Source: Uloborus plumipes | Taxonomy: Eukaryota; Arthropoda; Arachnida; Araneae; Uloboridae | Direction of reading: 5' to 3' | NCBI GenBank assembly: GCA_038373865.1 | Contig: JAXGGA010001015.1 | Location: 62,001-126,000 of the forward strand | DNA: 64,000 bases | Shown: piece by piece, positions 24,272-33,480 of the stretch | Layout of the letters: each line of letters starts with the position of its first letter | Numbering within the stretch: position 1 is the first letter of the stretch | The notes under the pieces: generated by a model | Told to the model about the DNA's origin: nothing | The model's database searches: none | Seen by the model: the letters and a program-made list of their open reading frames with translations, nothing else | Position numbers and translations under genes: made by a program

Positions 24272-24491
24272 ATGTTATAGCAAACAAGGTTTGGCTGCGT
24301 TTGCGTACGTGAATATTTTTCCAAACCCGTACTTAGGAGAACTGTTAAGAGAAAAGAAAGCTACGTTATCAGCCATGGTAATCGAAACTGCATCTTTGGC
24401 CGAAGTTGCAAAAGAGATAAATGATTTGAATTATAAATACTTCAAGATGAATTTGCAACGGTTTTCTTTTCCGTCAAATGTCCGAACTTTT
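24272..24491 (+). CDS. Candidate internal coding exon, unknown gene
   Basis: This is the most convincing host coding exon in the window. It is preceded by a T-rich tract ending TTTTGCAG (24271), with a branch-point-like CTGAC at 24229-24233, and followed by a consensus donor GTAAGT (24492-24497). After one base completing a split codon it encodes 73 residues without a stop, from CYSKQGLAAFAYV to FPSNVRTF, with a mixed, non-repetitive, partly helical composition (LAEVAKEINDLNYKYF). The frame reaches a stop only after the donor, as expected for an exon. I do not recognise the protein. Its 3' end is in phase 0 and could join the weaker candidate at 27704-27863. It sits directly downstream of a repeat array, so a decayed element gene cannot be excluded. 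Confidence 0.55.
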
Positions 24492-24499
24492 GTAAGTGC

Positions 24500-24898
24500 C
24501 AAATAGACTGCAATTAGTTTTTCTTTATCACTACTAAAGATCAGTTAACTAGAAACATTGGTGTAAGGTTTCATTTACATAGAAATATTTTTAAAGAAAA
24601 AGTTGAAAAAGATTAGGTATAAAAGTAACGGACAAAATAAAATAGAAACGTTTAAAAAGTCATAGTTGAATATTATCTTGATATTTGTTGAGGTTTATCG
24701 TTTATTTTTGACTTAGCTCGAAAAAATAAGAGACAAAAGCGCATTTCTGTACTGTTCTTCATAAAATTTTAGCAAGGAAAAGTAGATACATAAGAGACAA
24801 AGTACAGATTATTCAATAATACTTAAAACTATTACTTTGAGTTATTACTAAATTTAATAAATAGTCCTCAAAAACAAATCGCATTACTTTGAGTACTT
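24500..24898. other. AT-rich non-coding stretch
   Basis: Nothing recognised; presumed intron or intergenic. Confidence 0.5.
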
Positions 24899-25072
24899 GC
24901 CGGCCACTTTGTCTAGCGGTCAGAGAAGTCTGACCGAGAAGGGGAGACCCCAGGTTCGAATCCCGGCTCTGGCATTGGATGTACTTTCTCTAGTTTAAAA
25001 TTTATGTTCCAATGAAAAATCAGATATTTCATCATACTCTTGTACTGACAGAGTCGAAGTTCGCACACTAAC
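24899..25072 (+). mobile_element. tRNA-derived SINE, family A, copy 1
   Basis: The tRNA-like head (24899-24974) has A box TGTCTAGCGGTC, a good B box GGTTCGAATCC, and 5' GCCGG pairing with 3' CTGGC. Pairing is incomplete and no anticodon arm is clear, so it is not a working tRNA. Downstream, TGTACTG and GTCGAAGTTCGCACAC match the body of the fuller copy at 63268-63525. Confidence 0.7.
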
Positions 25073-25530
25073 AAATAATTAGGTTTTTATTCCACAATTC
25101 ATTTCGAATCTTTTTGTGCTATTCAGTGTTCATTTGTAAAATACTGATTAAATATTTCACACAAATATTTTCATTAAGCTTTCAAGTGACTAATTTAAAT
25201 ATTATGAAGAAAAAAAGTAACTTTCTTGGAAACCTGGGTTTCCGCGGAACATAATTTATGAAACGTGCTTTAACCGAAACATACATGAGCTCGCCCGAGG
25301 TTAAGTATCAAATTACCAAATCTAGCCAATTATCTGCACTAGTGCACATTTTTTATTGCGGAGTTAGGACCCCACAAAGATAAGGAAAGACTATATTTCA
25401 TCTTTTGGAAAGTTTCCATGCGCATAGAGAGTTGAAAGATTCCCCAAAAAAATGAAACATTGGATTTGTCGTATTGTTCGGAATTATTTCACACAAATTA
25501 ACCTCCCCCAAAAAATCGAACAAAAAGTTT
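25073..25530. other. Non-coding stretch
   Basis: Nothing recognised except a short GGTTTCCGCGGAAC motif near 25236 related to one near 11389. Confidence 0.45.
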
Positions 25531-25534
25531 TTAA

Positions 25535-26160
25535 CCCTCTTGTTAGCAAGCCCGAATATATCCGGGCTGGTCTAGGAATGTTTCATATTGAGCAGCAATG
25601 CCACCAAGAAATGGAACTAAATCAGCCCGACTATATTCGGGCTTGCTTGAAACAATACGTCTTTTCGAGTTTGTCAGATACCACTGTTTACGCCCGAGCT
25701 CTTCATATATATACTGTTAGAAACAAAATACACAGTATTAAAAACAAAAATCAAAAATAGAAAAATTTTCTTGAGTAGTGAAAAACATTTTATCATCAGT
25801 TTATTATTCTTCAATCTAAGGTTAAAAAATTATTTGAACATCACTGAAAACATTATTGTAAAGAAACCACAAAAGACTTCAGTTTTACACATTTTGAGTT
25901 ACAAATGGAGCTGAAATTATCTGCTTCAAGACTTTTTTTGACAGTACTACCAATTCCTATTTTATGAAACTTTTATGCAGTGGAGTTATGAGTAAATTGT
26001 TCATTTTTTAACGTATATTAAAATTACTAATATAATTAAATATTCACAAATTTTAATTAATTACAACTAATTAACACTACGAAACTAAGATGTATGCATT
26101 ATCAATATTATAGCTAATAGAAATTAGTCAGCTTAAAACCATTTTGCCATTTCAAAAGGG
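25535..26160. mobile_element. piggyBac-type TTAA MITE, family 2
   Basis: It is flanked by TTAA (25531-25534, 26161-26164). The ends CCCTCTTG and (reverse complement) CCCTTTTG match for about eight bases. Two 20-bp near-palindromes of the form AGCCCG...CGGGCT occur at 25549-25568 and 25624-25643; the first is centred 23.5 bp from the left end. The open frame over them (25452-25760) merely reads through the palindromes twice. Confidence 0.75.
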
Positions 26161-26164
26161 TTAA

Positions 26165-27000
26165 TAAAGGAGCTCCAAGCTACCCCCTTTTTTTGCCATT
26201 ATTTTTTTTAAACGAGGGGATTGGCGGATACTTTTCGCTTGTCAGAAACGATAAAACTCTTGTCAACTTGGTTTCTGATAGGTTTCGGCTTCTATCCAAA
26301 ACACACTGCAACAGGTCTTTTCAAAGAAGTATTTCAAACCTTTTGCATGAACATGAGGTACAAAACCTGAATGTTGCGTTCTGTAATTATAATTCGGAAA
26401 CAGTTAAAGTATTATAGAATTACATTGTATCAGAGAAACTTCAGCACTCTAATTCATTCAACTTGCTATCCCAAAGAGGCGGCCGGCTATCGTTTCAGAA
26501 CGCAATCGCTTCTTCTTCCACTACTTCGGCTACTCTGTTTTCTTTTCCTTTTCTTTTTTCTTCTTCTTTCTTGCGGGGTCCGTAGTAAGGTCTTGAAGGT
26601 CACCAACATGGCGACCGGCGCCGCAACGTCCTGCCTAAACACAGGGCCTCACTTCTTTTACGCGCGGGCCTTTCTTTTTATTCGTTCGGGCTTTTTCTGT
26701 CTGTCCGACGGCGGGAGGGAAGGGAGCCCCGGGTGTTCCAAAGCTTCTTTTTTTTTTCCCGCCCTCCCACCGATTCGTTCTATCTGCCTGTCACTTCAGC
26801 TACTTCTTTGCAAACGCGCTCAGGGGAACCTTGGGAGCTTAGCGTCGGTTTGCCTGTTATCTTTTCCGAAGGGGCCAACTTCTCTACTCAAATTCCTCGC
26901 AGCACAATAGACTCTGAAATTCGGTGCTGGTATTGCATTCTTTGCCAAATATGAAAATATGATTATGGCATACTTTAACGGGACGTCACTTCAGGTTAGA
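26165..27000. other. GC-rich island with open frames
   Basis: Positions 26470-26930 form the most GC- and CpG-rich patch of the region, with CACCAACATGGCGACCGGCG at 26602-26621 and pyrimidine tracts. Plus-strand frames are open for long stretches (26371-26910 and 26733-26954), but the encoded peptides are biased (F/L/S-rich) and overlap, so I do not call a gene. A promoter, untranslated first exon or regulatory island is possible. Confidence 0.35.
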
Positions 27001-27004
27001 GAAA

Positions 27005-27105
27005 ACTATAGTTGGGGCAAACATAACCAGGCAGAGCAACCTAATGCGGTGATTAGGATCTACGTAGCTTTTACAATGCCGGGTTAGATTTGCCCCAAAT
27101 ATAGT
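27005..27105. repeat. Small foldback, 101 bp
   Basis: The left arm ACTATAGTTGGGGCAAAC is mirrored on the right (reverse complement ACTATATTTGGGGCAAAT), about 24 bp per arm. It abuts the hAT element at 27106, whose left duplication overlaps its right edge. Confidence 0.7.
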
Positions 27106-27463
27106 CAGAGCCCGATCATTCTGACATTGGACATGGGGCATATTTCTATTTTAGGGCTCCCCGCCCACTTCTCATATCAGTTATGTGTTTACGAGTAAAA
27201 AAATTCTTACAATAGCAGAATGAAATAAAAGTTTTGTGCAAAGATCGAACTTTATAAAAAACAATCATGCTATCAAATTATTAAGAGAAAAATACACGTC
27301 GACATACACAGTAGGGTTTTAGTAAAATAGTAAAACATACAGTAGGTATTTTAGTAAAATATACAGTAGGCATTTAGTACTTAAGTGGCATTGGATAAAG
27401 AGGATTTTGGGCCCCCTAAAATCTAAGAGGAGGGGCCTGTGCCCCTGCGGTAATCAGGCTCTG
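27106..27463. mobile_element. hAT-type MITE, 358 bp
   Basis: The ends CAGAGCCCGATCA and (reverse complement) CAGAGCCTGATTA are flanked by AATATAGT (27098-27105) and AATATAGC (27464-27471), an 8-bp duplication with one change. Inner TATTTTAGGGC and GGGCCCCCTAAAAT blocks also mirror each other. There is no coding content. Confidence 0.85.
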
Positions 27464-27471
27464 AATATAGC

Positions 27472-27543
27472 GTGGCACCTCCATATGAGAATGCGTTCTT
27501 TCGACATAATGCTTCAGGCTTTGATTATTTTCAATATCTGCAA
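27472..27543 (+). other. Coding-like fragment, unknown
   Basis: Plus-strand translation from about 27474 reads APPYENAFFRHNASGFDYF and on to QYLQ without a stop, unlike surrounding low-complexity frames. There is no strong acceptor, because the hAT element lies immediately upstream, and the following GTGTTT is a poor donor. It may be an exon interrupted by the hAT insertion, or a relic. Confidence 0.25.
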
Positions 27544-27703
27544 GTGTTTATTTTTTTATTATTTTCTTTCAAAGACATTTTAGTTCACGAAAGAATAGAA
27601 ATGAACACTTAAAAAAGCAGAATTTCTGAACTATTTTGTTTTTTAATGAACAAATTGCGGACGGAAATTTGGTGCTGGTTTTAGGCAATGTTATTTTTGG
27701 TAG

Positions 27704-27863
27704 GATCTCCTACAATTTACTTTTGCAACCAACATTGCTCCAAGAGCCGCGATTGGAAACTCCTCGTTCACTCGTCAACAAATCATTGACGAGCAAAAAT
27801 ACCCTCACTACGAGTGCATCGAACTGGGCAAACATAAAATCTGTACCTCAGAACCAGAACGAC
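27704..27863 (+). CDS. Weak candidate exon ending in a MITE-derived donor
   Basis: Between TTTTTGGTAG (27703) and GAC|GTAAGT (donor 27864-27869) one frame is open for 53 codons in phase 0, reading DLLQFTFATNIAPRAA through DEQKYPHYECIELGKHKIC. The composition is protein-like. The acceptor has only a short pyrimidine tract, and the last 25 bases and the donor lie inside the terminal repeat of the MITE at 27839-28090. If real, the exon uses a transposon-supplied splice donor. Its start phase is compatible with the exon at 24272-24491. No family recognised. Confidence 0.35.
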
Positions 27864-28090
27864 GTAAGTCCAAAAATGGCGATTTTCACTTTTTGACTTC
27901 ATTTTATGTAGAATCTTATTCCACATCGACTCATTAAAACAGTATTCTATAAAACAAATTCCCTCACATTTATTTAGCAGCGTGAAAAGAGCGCGAGTCC
28001 CATGCTTTGCATGTATCCGACAATCTTTGGTGCCGTCTACTGCAAAATGGCGAAAATGGACTTGCGTTAGTCTGGTTCTGAGGTACAGAT
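27839..28090. mobile_element. MITE with about 33-bp inverted ends, 252 bp
   Basis: The left end ATCTGTACCTCAGAACCAGA is mirrored at the right end (28071-28090), and a second matching block, GTAAGTCCA/GCAAGTCCA, follows. Both inner flanks carry AAAATGGCGA. The target duplication is unclear (AT or none), so the superfamily is unassigned. Confidence 0.82.
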
Positions 28091-28398
28091 ATGTGTTTAA
28101 TAATTATGCAAGATTTAATTTATAACTACGAAAATGCTCTAACATCTCTATCCACCTAAGTGGCTTCGGTTGAAGCACTCAGTGTTCCGTTTATTATTTT
28201 AGCAACGGGACTTTTTACGTTAGGAAGGGGACAACGGGATAGGCTGCCTGAAAATAGGATGTATAGTGTTACTATCCGTCCGTGAAAACCGCGCCTGGCA
28301 GCCTGGCACTCGCGAACAGTTCCACTTAGAAAAGGGTAGATAGTTTGTGAGTGGGAACTTTCCGAAGTTTTCAATTGAAAACTCACATTTTTGGTGTC
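28091..28398. other. Non-coding stretch
   Basis: No gene or repeat recognised. Minus-strand frames here are short and have no splice context. Confidence 0.4.
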
Positions 28399-28406
28399 CT
28401 TTTGAC

Positions 28407-29144
28407 CAGGGCTGCGGAGTCTGAGTCGAAGAGTCGGACTGATTTTGGACCAAAGAAGTTGGAGTCGCTGAAAAACATGTCGACTCCGACCACCTCCGAT
28501 TTGTATGAAATTTCATGAAGGCGAAAACATATCTTTGAAACTAACAGATACAAATTTTCAGCGTCCAATATCCAAATCCTAAGCATCTAGGATCATTAAA
28601 AAGGGCTTCAAAATGGCGGGTCTACTTTGTGAAACGAATTGCTATGTTTGGGCTTATGCAAGTGAATAAAAAATATTTGCAGCAAAAATGCAATGTGTTA
28701 AAATAGAGTCTGGCCATTTAACACGAAAAGGATTAGTTTTGTACTGGGTCAAATGACAAGAGTGGCACTTGTCGTTTGCTCTGGAGAAAATGGACTTTTT
28801 GGGAGGTCACAGTGACCTCCGAGAATTGAGGTAAATGTGGTGAAATTACCTGCGAGAATTCTTGAGAAAATTGAACTTTTGAGAGGTCACAATGACCTCC
28901 CATGACCTCCAACTGGGATACCCCAGCTTGCTACCCCCCCCCCCTAAAGTGAGTCCTGGCTACGACCATGAATAAAAATGAAACTTTTAAAAATGGACTT
29001 AATATTTCAACCTTTGTTTAGGGTTTTTCCCTCTTCACATTTGGGTAAAAAAAAATAAATAGGTAATAAAAAAAAGGCAGGAGTCGGTGTCGGAAATTTT
29101 AAAATCCCGGAGTCGACCGTTTTTCATCCGACTCCGCAGCCCTG
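28407..29144. mobile_element. hAT-type element of the GGAGTCGG family, 738 bp
   Basis: The ends CAGGGCTGCGGAGTC and (reverse complement) CAGGGCTGCGGAGTCGGATG are flanked by a perfect 8-bp duplication CTTTTGAC (28399-28406, 29145-29152). Subterminal GAGTCGGA repeats are typical of the family. It includes two nuclear-receptor-like palindromes (28802-28820, 28883-28901). Diverged relatives lie at 46322-46550, 52275-52440 and 62500-62622. No transposase frame. Confidence 0.92.
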
Positions 29145-29224
29145 CTTTTGACACATTTAACTAAACTATGTATTTGAAATAAGCATCGTTCCACGTTGTT
29201 TGATACGGCTCAAAATGTTTTTAT

Positions 29225-30112
29225 CAGGGTGTCAATGATTTAAATCAATTGATTTAAATCAGTGATTTAAATCGCGATTTAAATCAATTGATTTTTTTAA
29301 AAAAATCATTGATTTAAATCACTTTTTAGTTTAATCCTTAAAAAATTCTCTTGGACAATCCCAATTTCATTATTTTTACCATTTTCTTTTAGAGCTTTGA
29401 TTTCCATCTAATAAATGGAAAAGTAATCCTACTCATCCCCCCTCCACAGATGGTGGAAGGTTGCAGTCTAAATAATATGTATGCACCAATGGTGCTATTT
29501 GTTGTCTAATATGTGAAATAAAGAAAATACATGCAGTTGCAGGGCAGGTGTTGCAAAGAGTGAATTGAGGGGGGAAGGACATATAGAATGTGTGTGATAT
29601 ACTTTCAGTGAAAAGAAAAAATAAAAACAACCAAACAAAAGATGAATTTTCTATGCCTTTCATTATCAACGGGGTGGGGGGGGGGGCAGTCTTTATTAGT
29701 GGCTGAAATGGAACATATTCCAGTTTTACAAAACAAAATAAAGATGGGGGGGGGGGGGGCTGAATGAAGTGAGGATTGGGTTGAGCTTCCTGCCTCATTT
29801 GATTTTTATCCTAGCTAGTAGACATAAGGTCCAAGGAACATAAGGTCCAACAGACGAACAGATTATTTTCAGATTGGCTCCTAACACTTTTTTCTGGGTT
29901 TCTTACTGGTGAAGCTTTACTTGAGAGGTGTTTTTGTATTTTTAAAAACTTAAAGGTAAGTTGTTCATAAATAAAAATTAATTAATAGCTGAAATTTCTA
30001 ATTTAAAAAAAATAAAAAAAAAATCGATTTAAATCAAAAAAATCTGATTTAAATCAAAAAAATCCGATTTTTTTTATTTTTCTAAAAAAATCATTGATTT
30101 TTTTACACCCTG
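29225..30112. mobile_element. hAT-type element with GATTTAAATC clusters, 888 bp
   Basis: The ends CAGGGTGTCAATGATTTAAA and (reverse complement) CAGGGTGTAAAAAAATCAA are flanked by a perfect 8-bp duplication GTTTTTAT (29217-29224, 30113-30120). Both subterminal regions are packed with GATTTAAATC palindromes (29235-29320 and 30020-30100), probably transposase binding sites. The middle contains long G runs near 29674 and 29745. Confidence 0.92.
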
Positions 30113-30247
30113 GTTTTTATTATTCTTCCCCTTATTGTTAACTTAACTAACACCCCCTACTTTGGTAAGATCAGAGAAGACCTGACGCATGCGCAAATGC
30201 GCGGAAGGTTTTACCTAAGAAGAAGATCAGACAGTAAGTCGCTTTAA

Positions 30248-30815
30248 CCCTCGTGGGTTCCTTGGGGTCATATGTGACCCCAATGCAATTTCTGTTTAAT
30301 ATATTTTGTTAATCAACCATTTGTTTTTAATGGCATTTTGTGGCTTTTATTCTTCTAGTTTTCTATTCAAAATAATGCTATTATTGTGTTTTATTTTTCC
30401 CGAATTGCATTTTTTGCACGCAAGACCCTTGGGGTCACTTCCCCAGAATGTCAAAAAAAGAGGACGTTGCAACTTTTGTACAAGAGAACTGGACAGAAAA
30501 TGCATCGAAAAATGTCATAAGTGTTTGAAATTCACTTTGCAAAAATCATGTTTTTTTCAGGTCTGTAACAGATGTAAATAAATCTACAGTTATTGTAAGT
30601 TTTGCTCTAAAATTATAATTTTAATTCATAAACTAAATTTTACTTTAATTGCATCTTTTTATTTTTTGTTTTTTTAGCATTAAAAAGTGTGTGAACTTAA
30701 ATAATGCATGTAACATTCAATAATTATAATGAATTAATTAATTAAAGGAAGCATTGGGGTCGTTTATGACCCCAAGGGTCTTGAGTGTAACTGAAATGGG
30801 AGGGATCCACGAGGG
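30248..30815 (+). mobile_element. piggyBac-type element, deletion derivative
   Basis: It is flanked by TTAA (30244-30247, 30816-30819) with ends CCCTCGTGG on both sides. A 22-bp palindrome with TTGGGGTCA and TGACCCCAA arms lies at 30262-30283, centred 24.5 bp from the left end; a matching one at 30754-30775 is centred 50.5 bp from the right end. The interior retains a piggyBac-like cysteine-rich C-terminal domain (30444-30581), which anchors the superfamily assignment for the TTAA elements of this window. Confidence 0.9.
30444..30581 (+). pseudogene. piggyBac transposase C-terminal cysteine-rich domain relic
   Basis: The last 45 codons of an open frame (30306-30581) carry eight cysteines spaced C-x2-C-x8-C-x3-C-x2-C-x8-C-x4-C-x2-C, including CNFC, KCHKC and VCNRC, and end in a stop. 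Paired C-x2-C groups at a transposase C-terminus are characteristic of the piggyBac zinc-binding domain that contacts subterminal DNA. The preceding part of the frame (MLINHLFLMA onward) is hydrophobic and unlike the catalytic DDD domain, so the core of the gene is deleted. The domain sits between the two palindromes it might once have bound. Function now is unlikely unless exapted. Confidence 0.7.
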
Positions 30816-30923
30816 TTAATCATGCTGCACATTCAATGTTGATTTAATTTGCTTTCCCACACTACAGTCCTCCCTTTTTCTGCAACTACGTTTAGGTGAA
30901 AAGCTAAAGTAAAAGGTCTGACC

Positions 30924-31776
30924 CAGTAGTTGGAAAAACTACATTTTTTCCTAGCGAACTACAACTACAACTACTTTGTTATAAATGTAGTTAACTACAA
31001 TTACAACTACTTTTTTAAAATGTAGCGACTACAAACTACTTTGGAATTGTAGTCGCTGCTTCGCTACTTTTTAAAAAATAAATAAATAAAAAGCATACAC
31101 CGTTTGAGGATTGACGGAAAAAATTCGAAAAGTGGTTTACATTAATAAATTAACTCATTTTGAATATGGAATAGAACTAGGAGTTGCCTTTGAATTTATT
31201 TGTTACCTTTCCTTTTTGTTTTTGTTTTTTTTTTTTTTGCTAAAATTTGTCCTTTATAGATTTTTTTTACAATTTTTACGAATACTTGCCACAAAAAAGG
31301 ATTCAAAAGTTGAAAGATTGAGAAAATTCAACCTTCAATTTTTTGTAATTTCTTGCCAGGGAATATGTAGGAACATAAAAATTATTTGAAGGAATATAAA
31401 AAATAAGATGCCAAACAAACCAATGACATGAAACAGATAGAATGTATTTCTTCAAAATAATGTATCTAAGGGATCAGCTCATATTTTTATGGTTCTTATT
31501 TCTCATTGCGTCCGCTGCTGTACTCGTGCAAGATTTGCACCAGTCAGAGTCAATTAAACCTTTTTTTTCCCCCTTCGTTCTCTTTTTTTTAAATTTTTTA
31601 TTTATTTATTTCATTTTAAAGTAGTTTTCAGAAATCGCTACAAACTACAATTTTTTTGTATCGCGCTACTCACTACTCTACTTTTTTTAAAAAGTAGTGC
31701 GCTACACTACAAACTACTCAAAAATGTAGTTACTACAGTAGTTTCGCTACTTGTAGCGCGCTACTTCCGACCACTG
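30924..31776. mobile_element. hAT-like element with GTAGTTACTACA motifs, 853 bp
   Basis: The left end CAGTAGTTGGAAAAAC and the right end (reverse complement) CAGTGGTCGGAAGTAGCGC are similar, and both subterminal regions are crowded with AACTACA and AGTAGTTT repeats. The flanks share TCTGACCCA but offset by two bases, so the 8-bp duplication is not clean. There is no transposase frame; the open frames at 31111-31624 are AT-rich. Confidence 0.75.
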
Positions 31777-32721
31777 ACTCTGACCCATCTGAACAAATTC
31801 TGTGAGGCCAAGACTTTCATCAGGCAGCATGTTTCACATTCTGTTCTTAATTGTGTCTTCAAAAGTGACAGTAATGTCTTAGAAACTTATTTACAACAAC
31901 TTACTCCTATATGCGAAAACACGAATCTTACGATTGAACAACACATTTGCCGCTCATGTGTGTGATTTTGTAAACATAAACATTTGTTTATTTGTCGGCA
32001 GCTTACAGTCCGTGTGTTGTCTTATAGTGGCATATATCCCATTTATAATGCTCTTAGTAGGTTAATCAATAGTTTTCGATGCAGTTTTTAAACTACTAAG
32101 ATTTATTCTTGAAGAGTCTCTGCTAATTTTAGCGGTATCAGGGCATAAATACATACATTGAGTCTTGAAAGAAAAGAAGTTGAAGAAAAAAATTAAAGGT
32201 ATTGCAAAAAGCATGGAAATATTTAACTGATTGTTATAAGTTCATTAAAATATTTAAAAGATAGAAGAAAAAAAGTTACAAAAAAAAAGTAAATAAAACT
32301 TTTCTGTATTAACATTTATATTTATTTATGAGGTATTCTTATTCATTGATAAATGTCAAAGTTTGTTCATATTTTTTCTTAAATATTAAAGCTCATCTCT
32401 TTTGCTTTAATATCAAATTTTCGATTATTTTATTCAATTTCAGTTTTTTACCCATTTTGTTTCACAAAATGAACAACATATTTTATTTTTTCTTCATACA
32501 TATATAATAGTGCTTTATTACGAAAGGAAATTAGTCTCCAACCCAGGACAGTACTAATGATTAAAATTAGAATTTTATACAAAACTTCTGACACTATCAA
32601 ATCTTAATTGTGGATAGTATGACTCCACTACAAACAACATAAAGTAATGAGAAAAGAAAAAAAAATAGCTACACAGTACACACTTATTGCAGAACATTGC
32701 TCAAGGGAATTATAAATAAAA
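31777..32721. other. AT-rich non-coding stretch
   Basis: Nothing recognised. Confidence 0.5.
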
Positions 32722-33103
32722 CTAGCTGCCAGGGCAGCTAGATTAGCTTCCTGCGGCATGTTGATGCATAACGTCCCCCTTCTCAAACTTTTACCTCATT
32801 CTGAAGTTATATTATTTGATATAATTTAATGTTCATTCGATTTCAAGACATACCGCGCACGTGGCCCGGCGTTGCACGGGCACTTCGTGCCCTGAAAGTA
32901 GTGAGGAAAATTTCAAGAAACTACTCCCCGCCAAGGCGGCTCGCTAACAGGCGCTTCACGCCTTTACTTTTTTCCTATATAAAAAAATCATTCGAATTAT
33001 TGAGATGCTTCGCGCCTTCAAGATGGTGAGGAAAGTTTCAGTAAGTTCAGCTCGCTCAAAGGAAAAAAGCAGACATAGATACTCAGTTTTTAATATAAGT
33101 AGA
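32722..33103 (-). mobile_element. Helitron-like element, 382 bp
   Basis: On the minus strand it starts TCTACTTATATTAAAAACTG and ends with CTAG, the 5' TC and 3' CTRR expected of Helitrons. A strong hairpin CTAGCTGCCAGGGCAGCTAG sits at the 3' end (32722-32741). It lies between A (32721) and T (33104), the Helitron target rule. A second 5'-type terminus is at 33453-33480. There is no Rep/helicase coding. The hairpin touching the terminus is unusual, so the call is moderate. Confidence 0.5.
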
Positions 33104-33480
33104 TGGCTTTTCAACAAATGAATGTTTCAAAATATTACAAGTAGCTAGCGATTAAAATACTATGTGAGTGGCCCGCTTATGAGTTTCGTGTTTGATTTAG
33201 TTAAGCCTTTATTCAAAATTCTCATTATCATTGTTATCACTGTTTCATAGCAACCACGTTTCAACAATGGATTTCATATTTAATCATTTTTTGGCTTCAT
33301 CGCTTTAAATTTGACTACTTATTGATATCTTCGCTAATTAAAATCGTATATTTATATAAACTGAAACTAATGAATCCTGAAAAATGACCTATCTATCGGT
33401 ACCTGATTCGACTTTCAGTTCATTGGCGTTCAAGAGAAAGAAGCGTGACATAAAGATACTCAGTTTTTAATATAAATAGA
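33104..33480 (-). mobile_element. Second Helitron-like 5' terminus, partial
   Basis: The minus-strand start TCTATTTATATTAAAAACTG (ending at plus coordinate 33480 and followed by T) nearly matches the terminus at 33103. No clear CTRR end was found, so only the terminus is supported. Confidence 0.35.

Noticed and set aside
24899..24974. Functional tRNA gene
   Set aside because: Acceptor and T stems are incomplete, no proper anticodon arm is visible, and the segment shares a downstream body with another copy; a SINE head fits better.
25452..25760. 102-codon frame with a repeated PEYIRAG/PDYIRAC peptide
   Set aside because: The repeat comes from the two subterminal palindromes of the TTAA element.
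26371..26910. 179-codon plus-strand open frame over the GC island
   Set aside because: F/L/S-rich biased peptide with a second overlapping open frame and no recognisable domain or clear splice borders. Kept only as a GC-rich island.
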